A stretch of 64,000 nt of DNA, taken from NCBI RefSeq assembly GCF_000417875.1, contig NW_006920870.1, positions 462,769 through 526,768 of the forward strand. The letters are read 5' to 3'. Shown here one piece after another: positions 1 through 11,400 of the stretch. Positions within the stretch are counted from its first letter, which is position 1. Each line of letters starts with the position of its first letter. This stretch comes from Pseudozyma flocculosa PF-1. Taxonomy: Eukaryota; Basidiomycota; Ustilaginomycetes; Ustilaginales; Ustilaginaceae. A model generated the notes under the pieces. That model was not told the DNA's origin and searched no databases. It saw nothing but the letters and a program-made list of their open reading frames with translations. A program made the position numbers and the translations under genes.

Positions 1-464
1 GCTTCGTCCGCTCTCTCCCCATCCTCCTCGCCCAACTCCTCCTTCGGGGCCTGCATCGAGCTCTGCCTTCTTCGACGTCGGGATCGAGGACTGGCCTGCA
101 CGTTTGCCTGGATCTCGGCTTTGATCTCGGTGGACCGCGCCCTCGAAACGCGAGCTCGCCTGGAGCGTGCAGGCGCCGCAGGAGCTGGCTGGCTGCTGCT
201 ACCGGCGGTGTCTGCCTCTGCGCCCACTTCTGCCTCTGCCGACATGGAAACATCGCCGTTGGCATCTGCGTCGCTGTCGTGGGACCTTTGCTGCTCGGCG
301 GTGACAGCACCTGCATCGATGCTAGAGAGGCTGCTGCTGGATGTTGGGTGCGGATCGTCTCGGAGAGCGGTGCTGGTGTCACCGCCGGGGCCAAGAGGGG
401 GCTGGTCGTCTGTGGTCTGATTGGGTTTGCGCACGCGCAGCGTGATGCCGCGTTGGCCGGGCAT
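1..464 (-). CDS. N-terminal part of an unidentified, largely disordered protein (cut by window edge)
   Basis: On the minus strand an uninterrupted frame runs from an ATG at 464-462 out of the window, giving about 154 residues. It begins MPGQRGITLRVRKPNQTTDD, a short basic start. Ser/Thr/Ala/Asp-rich low-complexity sequence follows, then an Arg-rich patch (near residues 95-130), then an acidic stretch. Translation in this frame reads like protein, with mixed acidic and Ser-rich composition typical of fungal disordered N-termini, whereas the other frames give Arg/Pro junk. The upstream DNA at 470-620 is pyrimidine-rich on the minus strand, as in fungal leaders. I recognise no domain and the family cannot be named. 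A nuclear or chromatin role would be a guess from the basic patches only. Confidence 0.55.
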   Translation of the reverse strand, partial: MPGQRGITLRVRKPNQTTDDQPPLGPGGDTSTALRDDPHPTSSSSLSSIDAGAVTAEQQRSHDSDADANGDVSMSAEAEVGAEADTAGSSSQPAPAAPARSRRARVSRARSTEIKAEIQANVQASPRSRRRRRQSSMQAPKEELGEEDGERADE

Positions 465-2713
465 CTCGAGAGCGCGCGATGAGTGTAGGTGGAGGCGGCG
501 CGCCTTGTTCCAGCCCGGCGATGGATGTGAGATGGCGCTTGGGATGCGGCCAGAGGGCGGCGGATGAGGAGAGGTTGGCAGCGACGAAGTGAAGGTCGGG
601 AAGCGGGCGGGCTGGCAGGGTCCATCCTCTCTGAAGGTTGCAAGCTTGGCCAGGCAGGCAGGCCAACCGGCTGGCCGGCTGGCTGGCTGGCTGGCAACGC
701 GTCGCGCCGTTCAGAGCTCGGCTCCGATAAAGAGGCAAGTCGGCTTGACCGTGCCGGCGGACCTGGCCTGGCCAGCTTGGCCGCGGACTCGCCAGGCGGG
801 CTTGGGCCGAGCCGCCGCGATTTGAAGGACGAAGGTCATGCATGCATGCATGCATTCGCTCCGAAGCCCGGCCCCGCCGGCCTTTTTTTGTCTGTATGTG
901 CGATCGTCTCGTCGGATGGGGCGCGGCTGTGCTCGCCGAGGTGGCTTGACGATGTACACATGCTGTACCGCACAACAAGCCAAGGGGCCTCCTGAGTGGA
1001 AGCAATGGCATGGTCAGTGGCATGGTATGGTCGGACAGGTAGGGCCAGCACGTCCCGAGAGCCAAAACCGCGAGCGTAGAAGGGGATGGCGCAGGAGACC
1101 TTGCAACGCGGCTTCCATGGATCTTCGGCCGCGACAGCAGTGGATGGCAGCATCGGCATCTCCGGTGCAAGAGAGAGAGAGAGAGCCGGTCGTGCTTGGC
1201 ATCGTGCCGTTCATACCCCTGCCAAGGTGTGACCGCATGGCAAGAAGCGGACGGGCCCGGCCGAAGGGCCAAACCGCAAAGCGGCAGCCACCCAAGCGCA
1301 GCACAGCACGGCTCAGCGCCGCTCGCATAGCGAAGCAGCATGAAAAGAAGCAGGCAAGCAAGCAAAGCAAGCAAGCAGAACGGCGCACGCAACTTAACTT
1401 GACCTGAGCTGAGGATATGGCGGGCGGCCCCGCCATCGAGGCGGTGTCGACGGGCCAAGAACTCCAACGGATCGGATCGGATCGGAGGATTCGATTATTG
1501 GTTCCTGGCGCGCGGCCTCGGAGCTGTCTGATGTCACGACGGAAACAGGCTAAGCAGTCGAGGCCGCCGCTTCTTTTTTTTCGCAGGCGGCCGCTTGCTC
1601 GCGCGCTCAAAGACCTGAGCTACAGCACAAACGCTGATGGCCATCGTTGCGATGCCGGGGGAAGGATGAGGAGGGGAGGCATGACGATCGTCGTACCGGC
1701 AGATGGACGTACGTGCTTCCTTGAGGTGCTGTTCACGTACGGGCCGTCTTGACGTCTGCGTTGGTTGCGACCGGCCCGCCCTTGCTCGTCTCGATGCGAA
1801 GGATGCGCAAGAGCGGCGCGCCACCGTATCGCTCTCTCCATTTCTCCGGTGGGTAGACTCGACGAGCCAGAAGGATGAGAGCGAAGACCGACGTCGGCGG
1901 CGGTGGCCTCCTCGTACCCTACATACTGTACCTACCACTTTGAATGTCCGGAAGACCGGAACAACCGCCGGTGCTGGTCCGCGGCACAAGAAGGGCGAGC
2001 GAGCGAGCGCGCCGTCGAAGCCGCACATACAGTACGGCGTCTGGATCGACCAGCTGCGCAGCGAACCTATGACGCCTGCCTTAGCCTGCCTTGGCCAGCC
2101 GGGCTTTTCCTCTCGCCTGCCGGCCTGCCGCTGCCGTGACTTGGCTCTGCATCGGCCCTGCATTCCGGAGGACCCTTTTTGTCTTCTTGCTTCTCGCTCG
2201 CTCCTGGCCTCGCTCGTTCGATGTTGGCCGATCCTCCCAAACCCGAGCGACGGCCAACGGCAGGGCCGACAAGAGTAGAGGGCTCCGCCCTGCCTGTGCT
2301 TCGTTTCAGCGCAGCTTCGCAAGCCGCCTGCTCGGCCCGCATGCCGGTGCCAAGCAACCGCACCCAAAGCGCAAGGGCTGCGCAGCATGCATGGAACGTC
2401 CGCTGTCGAGAGATGTGGTTCCGAGCCGACAGCGCCGAGGACGGGTGGGTGGCTGTGTTTGTGGGTGCTTTGCCACGCGGCATGCCAGCAGGCCACCGAG
2501 AGCAACATAAAGGGCCCCCTCGCTGACATGGACCCAGCCGTTCATCCCCCCCCTTCTCGCCCCTCTGTCCTCCCTCCCCCTCCTCCTCCTCTTCTTCCTC
2601 CTCCTCGACGACGACGACGACACCGCCGCCGTCCTGTTGACCGACGCCCGTTCTCCGCGCCACCTGTCCTCCGCCGCTCCGTACAGCCACGGCCTGGACC
2701 CCCAGCTACCGCC
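465..2713. other. Intergenic region with divergent promoters; no gene seen
   Basis: This lies between the divergent partial gene and the phospholipase B gene. Open frames on both strands are Arg/Pro/Ala-rich with no recognisable domain, so I read none as genes. It holds simple sequence: GGCT/GGCA runs near 640-705 and an alternating GCAT run near 838-853. A pyrimidine-rich leader (2545-2640) ends just before the phospholipase ATG. Confidence 0.6.
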
Positions 2714-4807
2714 ATGCAGATCTTCAAGCCACTGCTGGCAGCTCTGACGCTGCTGGCTTGCGGCGCCAGCGCCACGCCCACATCCCTTTCGGCTGAGAGC
2801 CTGGAGCACCTCCAAAACCTGTCGCCCTTCCAGCGTCGCCAGCTGCTCGAGCACCTCGTCGAGATCCGCGAGGCCCAGCTGCAAAAGCGCAGCTCTCCCA
2901 CCGGCTCCTACGCACCCGGCAACGTAAAGTGCCCCGCCACCACCTCGCAGCAGTCGCCCGGCCTGATCCGCGACGCCTCCAAGAAGCGCCTCAACCAGGG
3001 CGAGCGCGACTACATCCAGCGCCACCGCGAGAGCCGCAAGCAGGACTGGATCGACTGGCTCACCAACAGCGCCAAGCTCGGCGGTCAGGATGGCGTCCCC
3101 GGTGGACTGGCCCAGTACGCCGACAACGTCGACAACCTGCCCCGCATCGGCTTCGCGCTGAGCGGAGGCGGCCTGCGCGCCATGCTTGTCGGGTCTGGAG
3201 TCGCCATGGGCTTCGACAGCCGGAACCAGACTGCCAAGGACAGGGGCACCGGCGGTCTGCTCCAGCTGGCCGACTATGTCTCGGGCCTCTCGGGAGGGTC
3301 CTGGGCCACCAGCACCCTGGCCATGAACGACTGGCCCACCGCCCAGACGCTCAACGACGAGGTGTGGAACCTCGAGAGCAACCTCGTCATCCCAAAGGAC
3401 GGCAAGATCGGCTTCTACACCAACATTGCCCTCGACGTCAAGAAGAAGCGCGACCTCGACTACGGCACCAGCATCACCGACTACTTTGGCCTCTCGATCG
3501 CCCAAAAGGTCCTCAACTCGACCTACGAAAACAAGGCCGCCACCACGTGGAGCGACGTGAAAGACACGTCCAACTATAAAGCCGCGTCCTACCCCTACCC
3601 CATCATCCTCGCCGACCAGCGCGAGCCCGGCGAGCTCGTCGTCAGCCGCAACACCACAATCTGGGAGTTCAACCCCAACGAGTTCGGATCGTGGAACCCC
3701 AACGTCGCCGCCTTTGTCCCGATCGAGATCGTCGGATCCAGCCTCGACAACGGCGCCAGCGTCCTGCCCGACGGCCAGTGCGTCGCCGGCTACGAGACCT
3801 TGCCCTGGGTCGTCGGCACCTCGGCCACCCTCTTCAGCGGCCTCTACCTCCAGCTCCTCGAGGGACAGACCGACAGCCTCATCGCCAACGTCATCAAGGG
3901 CATCGCCGAAGCCGTCTCCAAGGAGCAGAACGACATCAGCACCGTCCCCAACCCCTTCTACGGCTACAACGAAGGCAACAACGCCGTCGCCAAGCTCAGG
4001 AACATCTCCTTGATCGACGCTGGGCTGACAGACCTAAATCTGCCGCTGTGGCCGCTGGTAGAGCCCGCCCGAGGGCTCGACTTTGTCTTCGCCGTCGACT
4101 CGAGCGCAGACGTTTCTTCCTGGCCGAACGGCAGCTCGCTCTACCAGTCGAGCCTTCGCGCCAAGGACGAAGTCTACAAGCAGTACCCTCTCCCGGACTT
4201 CCCGAGCACCGCGACCTTTGTCAACAGAGGCCTGAACACCCGACCGACGTTCTTCGGCTGCGACGCGGCCGCGGCGACCAACAGCGACACGTCGTTCGAC
4301 GGGGCCAAGACGCCGATCATCGCCTACATCCCGTCGTACCCGTACACTTCGCTCGCCAACGCTTCGACCTACCAGCTCGAGTACTCTCGCAAGCAGTCGC
4401 AGGCGGTGCTCGACAACTCGGTCGACGTCGCCACGCTCGGCGGTGCCGACGACACCTGGGCGACCTGCCTCGGCTGCGCCATGCTCCAGCGCTCGTTTGA
4501 GAGGAACAAGGTGACGCGGCCGGCGGCGTGCGACAGCTGCATGAAGAAGTGGTGCTGGGACGGCGTCACCAACGACACGGCGCCCGTGCAGGCCTACAGC
4601 CCGGCCACGGGCGTGCCCGAGTTTGTCACGAGCCAGGGATCGATCCAGAAGGCCCCGGCCTACACGGGCGGTGACGGCAGCAACCCGCAGGCCAGTGATG
4701 GCAACAGCCAGTCCATCACGGATTCGTCGGCGGGCGACGCGCAGAAGGTCCACGTTGCGGCCGTCGCGTTCGCCACCCTCCTCGCCGTCGGCGCCGTCCT
4801 GCTTTGA
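2714..4807 (+). CDS. Secreted, GPI-anchored lysophospholipase / phospholipase B
   Basis: A single exon of 697 residues in the fungal phospholipase B family (patatin/cPLA2-like), which removes fatty acyl chains from (lyso)phospholipids at the cell surface. The ATG at 2714 is chosen because it starts a signal peptide (MQIFKPLLAALTLLACGASA); the frame is open further upstream but only through leader-like sequence. The oxyanion-loop motif SGGGLRAM is at about 150-157. The nucleophile motif GLSGGS is at 191-196 (Ser193). The probable catalytic Asp is in IDAGLTDLNLP (Asp435), where family members more often show DGG. There are many N-glycosylation sequons and Cys residues. The C-terminus has a Ser/Asp-rich stretch followed by a hydrophobic tail (VAAVAFATLLAVGAVLL), the pattern of a GPI-anchor signal. 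Length fits the family. Confidence 0.95.
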   Translation: MQIFKPLLAALTLLACGASATPTSLSAESLEHLQNLSPFQRRQLLEHLVEIREAQLQKRSSPTGSYAPGNVKCPATTSQQSPGLIRDASKKRLNQGERDYIQRHRESRKQDWIDWLTNSAKLGGQDGVPGGLAQYADNVDNLPRIGFALSGGGLRAMLVGSGVAMGFDSRNQTAKDRGTGGLLQLADYVSGLSGGSWATSTLAMNDWPTAQTLNDEVWNLESNLVIPKDGKIGFYTNIALDVKKKRDLDYGTSITDYFGLSIAQKVLNSTYENKAATTWSDVKDTSNYKAASYPYPIILADQREPGELVVSRNTTIWEFNPNEFGSWNPNVAAFVPIEIVGSSLDNGASVLPDGQCVAGYETLPWVVGTSATLFSGLYLQLLEGQTDSLIANVIKGIAEAVSKEQNDISTVPNPFYGYNEGNNAVAKLRNISLIDAGLTDLNLPLWPLVEPARGLDFVFAVDSSADVSSWPNGSSLYQSSLRAKDEVYKQYPLPDFPSTATFVNRGLNTRPTFFGCDAAAATNSDTSFDGAKTPIIAYIPSYPYTSLANASTYQLEYSRKQSQAVLDNSVDVATLGGADDTWATCLGCAMLQRSFERNKVTRPAACDSCMKKWCWDGVTNDTAPVQAYSPATGVPEFVTSQGSIQKAPAYTGGDGSNPQASDGNSQSITDSSAGDAQKVHVAAVAFATLLAVGAVLL

Positions 4808-5800
4808 TCGGATCGCCTTGGCGTGTACCATAAGCGCTCACGGCAGTCTCCCGCAATCCTCGAGGCTACTCAACTTATCGTCCGTTGCCCTTGGTGCCAA
4901 CCCTGTGTCTGCGCACCATCATCCCCATGCGCCGCGTCCCTGGCCCGCACTTTCCTGTACCGTCGCTAATCATATAATCACGTCTTCACGCAGCTTGATC
5001 GCATCGTGCGCGCTGGCACAGCAGAGTAGTCTTGTGGTGGTGGTGGTTGTCGTCTAGATCAAGCTTGCCACGCCGTCAGATTGACCTGCTGCCGGCACTT
5101 GACACTGGCCTCACTCCTCACCCTGGCGCCGCATCAGATGCGTTCGTCGCGTGTTAGGGGTGAAAAGGCAGACAGGCAGGCAGGCAGGTCAGGCGCACCA
5201 GCAAACCATTAAGAGCCACAGACTTGACCACAGAGCGTGGTTCAGCTCGACATATTCGGTCGGCGACTTGACTCCACTCTGGCTGGCTGCGAGGCGACAT
5301 CCCTGAAACGCTCGACTCGACTGGCCTGCGGGGACACCAACACCAGCACCGGCGCGCGCTTTCGGGATGCGTCCCGCCCGGGCTTCGGACGCGCTTCCCG
5401 AAACAGCGGTTTAGCTGGGGCGGTCCGTGCCCCCTGTTTTCCAGGCAGGGTCTGCCGCCCGCCCGCGCCTGGCCTGGCCTGGTCCGACCGCAACGCAGGC
5501 ACGCAGGCACGCTCGCAGTCACGCACCCACGCGCGAGACCAACACCTGCCTGCTTCCTTTGCCTGCTTCCTTTGCCTGCCTCCTGACTACCAGCCACCAC
5601 CAACGTTCGATCGAGGTAGGTTACTCACCGCCGGACCGCGGCGTGCGGCGCCGCGTCGTCGCAGCGGCGGTCGTTGATCTTGATGGAGATACTTGGACCT
5701 CGATGTTGCTGTCGCCTCGGCTTGGTGGCGATCACGATCCTTGATGTTGGTGTCGACCCGTGACCTTGACGTCGAGCGGTGGACCTGGGTTTGCTGGGGA
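4808..5800. other. Convergent intergenic region; no gene seen
   Basis: This separates the 3' ends of the phospholipase gene and the minus-strand secreted repeat protein. It contains a short GGT run (5034-5056), a CAGG run near 5170-5192 and GCAC/CCTG-type repeats near 5495-5585. I find no convincing exon and no RNA gene. Confidence 0.6.
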
Positions 5801-7372
5801 TCATCCTTCAGAAGCAAAAGCGATGTCAGCGTTGTCGCACTCGGCAGCGACGGACCTCTCACCGGTGCGTGCAGGGCAAGCTTCAAGTCCCGCTCCGTCC
5901 GACGGCTTCGGCACCAGCTCATCATCTTGCCGCTCGCCGCCGGTGCCGGGACTTGTCGCCGCCTCGCTACCTTGTTCTAGTCGCAGCCGACTGGTGTTCT
6001 TGACGTCTTGCAGGCGCCTCGTTGCCTCGATTCGTCGTCGCATCGCCGCCATCGCCTTGGCTTGTTGCCCCCGCCTCATCGCATCGACTCGTCGTGGCAT
6101 CGCAGCCACCGCCTTGACCTGTTGCAGCCGCCGCCTTGCCTCGCCACCTTGCGTCGTCATCGCCACCTCGTCGCCTTGTCCAATCGTCGTCGCCTCGTCG
6201 CCTTGTCCCATCGTCGTCGCCTCGTCGCCTTGTCCTATCGTCGCCGCCTCGTCGCCTTGCGGTCTTGACCTCTTTCGCCTCCTCTTCTTGTGGCGCAACG
6301 GCGCCTCGTAGTACGTCGCGCATCGACGCATCCGGGCCCCGGGGCCTCTTGCCCGTACTCGTGCCGCGATGCTGTCGCCAGCTATCGTCTCGTTCTTGCC
6401 GTCGTCCGGGGCAGGCTCCGGGCGTGCCCCGCTTGCCGCTGCGTGGCCCTGATCGTCGTTGGCCACCGCTGCCTCTTGCTCGGCGACCAGGGCTATGTCT
6501 TGCTCGATGGGGCTCCCGACGGCGAGGGCGCAGTCCGGAACGAGAAGCGCGGCGCGATCTCCGGCGTCGGTGTCCAGGGCTTGCTGCTCGTCCGTCGAGG
6601 CGATCGCAATGTCGGCGAGGAGCGGTTCCAGGCGGTCCCAGGCGGGCTCCCCATCCGCTGGGTCCGTCTGGTCCGCGTCCGTACCGCCGAGGGGCTTTGA
6701 GTCCTGCTCGACAGGACTGTTGATCGCGAGAGCGGGGCCCGGATCGTCCAAAGCCGCGCCGGCATTATCTCCGGGCGGCACGATGATCCGGCCTGTCTCG
6801 TCGTCGATCGCTTCGATTCCGTCGTCCAGCACATAGGATAAAAATTCCGCGTCGACCACAGCCGGCTCCTGCTCGACAGGCGCTGGCCCGATGACAGCCC
6901 TCGCGACGGGCTGGGCGCCGTCGTGGGCGATCTTGTGGTTGTTGTCGTCATCGTCATCGTCGCTGCCGCAAGCGTCGGCGACATTGTCGTCCGTGAGAAG
7001 CGCGAGGATCATTCCTAGCGCGATAAGGTACCGGGTCGCCGGCCAGGTGTCAGCCGGAAGCTCGTCGAAGTGGCGGGGACGAAGTCGGGGGTTGGGCGCA
7101 AGCGCCGTTGTTGTCGTTCGCGAAGGCGACGGTGCCACGCTCCTGCTGGGCGTGGTCGAGGCGATGGTCCAAAAGACCACACGTGCATTCTCCGTCCGGG
7201 CGGGCTCCGAGTCGATTGCGAAAGGAGCAGGCGAGGTCGGGAGAAAGTGAGCAAAGTTGCTGGTGGGCTCTCGAAGCAGCCCGGTGGCTTTGCGCGGCGC
7301 CGTGGCGAAGGAGCCGACACTCGACGACGCGAACGCCGCCAGGTGAAGGCAGAGGAGGGCGAATGGTTGCAT
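5801..7372 (-). CDS. Predicted secreted repeat-containing protein of unknown function
   Basis: An intronless frame of 523 residues with a true ATG (7372-7370) and a clear signal peptide (MQPFALLCLHLAAFASSSVGS). A second hydrophobic segment lies near residues 111-126 (ATRYLIALGMILALL), followed by an Asp run. The middle part is acidic and Ala-rich with recurring xSPxEQDxxxL phrases. The C-terminal third is basic: a KKRRRKRSR patch, then four to five nonapeptide repeats of the type GDEATTIGQ (from about residue 372), then two copies of a 19-residue QQxKAxAAMxRRxxAxRR repeat. No known domain is seen. Size, secretion signal, charge segregation and internal repeats resemble fungal repeat-containing secreted proteins. 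An effector role is only a hypothesis, and part of the low-complexity region could be non-functional. Confidence 0.6.
   Translation of the reverse strand: MQPFALLCLHLAAFASSSVGSFATAPRKATGLLREPTSNFAHFLPTSPAPFAIDSEPARTENARVVFWTIASTTPSRSVAPSPSRTTTTALAPNPRLRPRHFDELPADTWPATRYLIALGMILALLTDDNVADACGSDDDDDDNNHKIAHDGAQPVARAVIGPAPVEQEPAVVDAEFLSYVLDDGIEAIDDETGRIIVPPGDNAGAALDDPGPALAINSPVEQDSKPLGGTDADQTDPADGEPAWDRLEPLLADIAIASTDEQQALDTDAGDRAALLVPDCALAVGSPIEQDIALVAEQEAAVANDDQGHAAASGARPEPAPDDGKNETIAGDSIAARVRARGPGARMRRCATYYEAPLRHKKRRRKRSRPQGDEAATIGQGDEATTMGQGDEATTIGQGDEVAMTTQGGEARRRLQQVKAVAAMPRRVDAMRRGQQAKAMAAMRRRIEATRRLQDVKNTSRLRLEQGSEAATSPGTGGERQDDELVPKPSDGAGLEACPARTGERSVAAECDNADIAFASEG
6152..6260 (-). repeat. 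27-bp tandem repeat encoding nonapeptide repeats
   Basis: About four units of 27 bp, with core CGTCGCCTCGTCGCCTTGTC on the plus strand. They lie within the secreted repeat protein gene and keep its frame. The units differ by few bases, suggesting recent expansion or homogenisation. Confidence 0.8.
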
Positions 7373-8427
7373 GAGCGGGAATGCGGATGGACATCATTTT
7401 AGCCTGCTGACAGACAGGGCGGATTTACGAGTGGCTGCCCCACCGTCAGGGCCATCCTGAAGGGCTTCCCTTGTAGTCCCGAAAGCGGTGAGTAGCACCG
7501 TGGGTCCGAACAGGGACATTATTGATGCCATCTCGTGCAAAGGGCGGCTTGGACGGAGGATCTACGGCGCTGCGGGACGAGTGTTTTTGGGGGAAGCGAT
7601 GATCCCCCCCCCCCCCTCTTTGCCCCTCGTCAGGCCGGGTGGGAAGGCGCAAGCGACAGTCTTCTGATGGGCCCTGACCCACCACCTTGCCCATGCAAGG
7701 ACGTCTGTTGCTGAGTTGAGGACAATCAAGTGAAAACAGGGCGCCTTTGGTCCTGCGCGGCATATGGATCTTCGTCTCGCCCAGATGCCGAGGACGCGAG
7801 AACGCCACGCCCATGCCGTGTCGGGACGTGTCGCAGCCCACACCGGTCTGTCTTGCAGATCGAAACGACATTCACGAATCAATCGAGGTATTGTGCTACG
7901 ACGCGACAAACTCGTGTGTTCCAGCAGTCGGAGGTTATATAGAAGACGAAGGACGGAGAGCGATGATGCGGAAGAGAGCGAGTGTATCGAGGTCGGATCT
8001 TGACGGGTCGGTCTTAGAACGCGCGGAGAGAGAGAGAGAAAGATAGAGAGAGAGGGAGAGAAGTAAAAGAGCGAATGCAGCGGTAGGTCGAGGGAGCGTG
8101 GAATGGGGCAAAGGACATGTAGGTTGACGTTGTGGGATGAGGGGACGGCAGAATGGACAGATAGGCAGACAAAAGAGAGGTGGGAGGGAGCGCGCGCACG
8201 AGCAGAGGGGCGGGCAGGAGATGAGGGCAACGAGGACGAGATTAGAGGGAAGAGCGGGAGGGGGCGAGGAGGAGGACGTAAATGCTGAGGACGAGAGATC
8301 TGCCGGTCCCCGCTGCTGATGGCGGTTGCGTCGCGGTGATTGGAGTCTAGGCTGGCGCAGACGCGACTGTCCTGCCAAGTCACGACGCCGAGCGCGAAGC
8401 ATGCAAGAGAGGCGGGGCGAGGCTTGC
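7373..8427. other. Intergenic region upstream of the secreted repeat protein; no gene seen
   Basis: This holds the probable promoter of the minus-strand repeat protein and the 3' flank of the kinase gene. Notable sequence is a run of about 14 C (7602-7615), a TATATAA on the minus strand at 7934-7940, and purine-rich GA repeats (8020-8065), which are CT-rich on the minus strand. Long minus-strand frames here have no recognisable domain. Confidence 0.5.
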
Positions 8428-11400
8428 TCAGACGATGGCCGACATGGCTGGCGTCTGGTCAAGCGTCCACTCCCGCCTCAATCGGCCGTGGATCAGGCGG
8501 AACGTGCTCAACGCCCCCTTCTCCTGGATCAGGGTGACGCTGGTGGCGAAGCCGTAGGTGGCGCGGTGGTGCTGCTGCGTGGTGGCGTAGTCGTACGAGC
8601 TGACTGGACCGCCGCCGCCGCTGCTGCCGCCGCTCGCCGCACTGTGGCGCGAGTAGTTGCTCAGGGCGGGCGATGGGTGCCCGTTGCGGCTTGAGCCCAA
8701 CGCCGGACTGGGCAGAGCGAGCCCGAGTCCAAGGTGCGGCGAGTTGGCAGCCGAGCCGACCGGGAGGATGGTGAACTCGACCCGGAAGCGCACCGGCTTG
8801 GCCGACGTCGTGACGCCGTTGAACTCCCGGTACTCGTTGACGGTGCACTTGAGCGTGCCGTGATGCTCCGAGTCCTCGAGGACCACGCGGACGCCGTAGC
8901 TTTGCAGCAGCCGGCTGGTCTCGACGAGCGTCTCGCTGAAGTTTTCCGTCGACATGAGCGTATGGGTGGCGGGCTTCCAGTTGAACAGACCGGCAAACCA
9001 GCTGTTCTTTGGCGTCATTGACGGCGTGGCTGGCGTAGACGGTGCCGTCGACGGGTTCGGGCTGGGCGCACTCGACACGTAGGCGTTGGACGAGCCAATG
9101 TCGAGACCGAGGCCAGGATTCTTGCGCTGCTGCAGCCGCGTGGGTGCCTTGGGTTGCGGCACCACGAAGCCGTCGTGATCCAGGAGCTGCGGCGTTGCCG
9201 TCGCGCTGCCAGGCGCAGTTGAGGGTACGACACCGGCCTGCGTCTGCTCGTAAGCGATCGAGTTGCGACCGTCGAGCTGGACGTGGTCTTCCGACTTGTC
9301 CTTGTTGCGGCTCAGCAGACTCCGCTTTCGGCTCAGCATCGAACCAGCACCGCTGCTGCCCGTGCTAAAGATGCTGGCAGGGCGCGAGGTCGACCCCGAG
9401 GCGACACTCGGCGCCTGACGCGTGCTGCGAATGGACCTCGTCGTGCCGCCCATCTCCAGAGGGGCGGCGGCGGGCGGGCGGGCGGCAGATGCTGACCTGT
9501 CTGGCGCGACGAGCGGGATCGTCTTCAGCTGCGGGCTCAGCGGCGTCAACGGCGTGTTGGGCGTGTAGGGTGTGTCGGGCATCGACCGCAGGCTCTCGCC
9601 TTCGCTGACGTCGTCCTCGGCGTCCTCGAATTGGGTCAGGTCGGAGTTGTTGGTCATCGCCGGGCTGGCAACGCTGTCCGGCGCCGAGGGTGCGCTTCGG
9701 GCGGTGTTGTTGACCGTCTCCTGCAGCTTGCTGATCTTGGATTGCAGTGCGTCCGGCTTGTCTCCCGTCGCCCGGATCGAGGCGAGCTCGTCGGCAATCT
9801 CTTGGAAGAAGCGCTGCATGGTCGCATCGCCGACCTGAGGCACCTGGATAGAGGGGACTGCCGGCGGCGCGGGGTAGACGCTGGTCGGTCGCGACGAGTG
9901 AGACGGTCCCGGCTTGGACGGCGAGACTGGCCGTGACGAGGCTCGGGGGCCGGGGCGAGGCGTCGCCTCGGATGCTGATGACCTTGCCATCTTCGGCCTG
10001 ACGGGTGTTGTCTGATCGCCCCTCTCGATCTCGGTGCCACGAGTCCCGCTGCTGCTGCGCGCCTCCTGACGCGGCGACGTGGCGCGCCGCTGTAGAGTCG
10101 TGCGAGGCGAGTCGCTGCCCTTTTTGGGCGTGGTTGGCGCCACGATGGCAGTCGCAGGTGCGGGCTGCAGCTTGACCGGGGGGAAGGAGCGCTCGGCGTC
10201 CACCTTGTTCGGAGAGGGCAAGGGTCTGGGCGTGGTAGAGACGTTGGCGGCAGCCGCAGCTCTTGGCTTTGCGGAGGTGCCTTCGACGGTCGAGGGGCGG
10301 TGGCCCATCGACGACCCTGGCCGGCTTCGCGGGGCGGTCGGCGGGGTGGGCGACGCTGGGGCAGCCTTTCTTGGCGACGTGCTGCGGACCTCCTGTTCAG
10401 GCAGACGCGGCGAGGCCGGCGTGGATCCGCTGCCAGAAGCGTCCAGGGAGCGCCGCGGACGTGCCTTCTCCCGGGGTTGGTTGCGGGCATTGGAAGCAGT
10501 GAGGAGAGCAGTCGACGGGCCGGACTGTTGCTGCTGATGGCCAAGGTCATCGTCGAAGTCCTCGTCGTCGTCGGCCGAGTGGTTCTCGCGGTGGGCGACG
10601 AGGAGCGTGTAGAACGTCTTTTGCCAGTTGGGACCCGGAGAGAGGAGCTGGCGGACGATGTCCTCCTCGCTGAGCTCGGACCAGAGTGTCTTGAGGTTGC
10701 CGAGGATGTCCATGTCGATGTCCTCGAGCTGGACCGTCTCGTTCTCGAAGCTCTCGAACGACGTCGTCACGGGGTTGCGGTCCGACTCGGTGCCGTGGTT
10801 GGTGAACCAAGGGTGGCGCATGATCTCGGCCATCGTGATGCGCTTCTCGGGGTCGATCTCGAGCATCCGCCAGATCAGGTCCTTGGACTCGGGCTCGAGC
10901 CAGGCGGGCATCACGAACTTGCCTGCGCGCACCTTGGCGAGCAGCTGTTGGATGTTGGGGTCGTCGAACGGCAGCCTGCCGCAGAGGAGCGCAAAGAGGA
11001 TGATACCGCAGCTCCAGATGTCGCTGGCGGAGCCCTTGTACCTCTTGCCGCTGACAATCTCGGGGCTGGCGTAGTGCGGGCTGCCGCAGCTGGTCTCGAG
11101 CATCTTTTCGCTGGGCTGGAGTGCCGCCATGCCAAAGTCGGCCACCTTGACGGTGAGCTTCGACGCATCGAGCAGGAGATTCTCGGGCTTGAGGTCACGG
11201 TGGCAGATGTTGAAGCGGTGGCAATAGTCCATACCGAAGATGATCTGGCGGAAATAGCTCCTAGCAGCCGGGGGCTGCAGCCGCCCTTGGGCAACGAGGT
11301 GGTCGAAGAGCTCACCGCCAGCGACGTACTCCATGATCAGGTACCTGCGCGAGACCGAACGAGGCAAAGAAGAATCAGCATCGCAGCGCCTCGTGAGGCC

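Noticed and set aside
379..1467. Minus-strand 362-codon open frame upstream of the phospholipase gene
   Set aside because: Cys/Arg/Pro/His-rich junk with simple-repeat translations and no domain; it overlaps the better-supported partial gene in another frame.
7562..8383. 273-codon minus-strand frame between the repeat protein and the kinase
   Set aside because: Ser/Leu/Pro-rich translation of CT-rich leader DNA with no domain.
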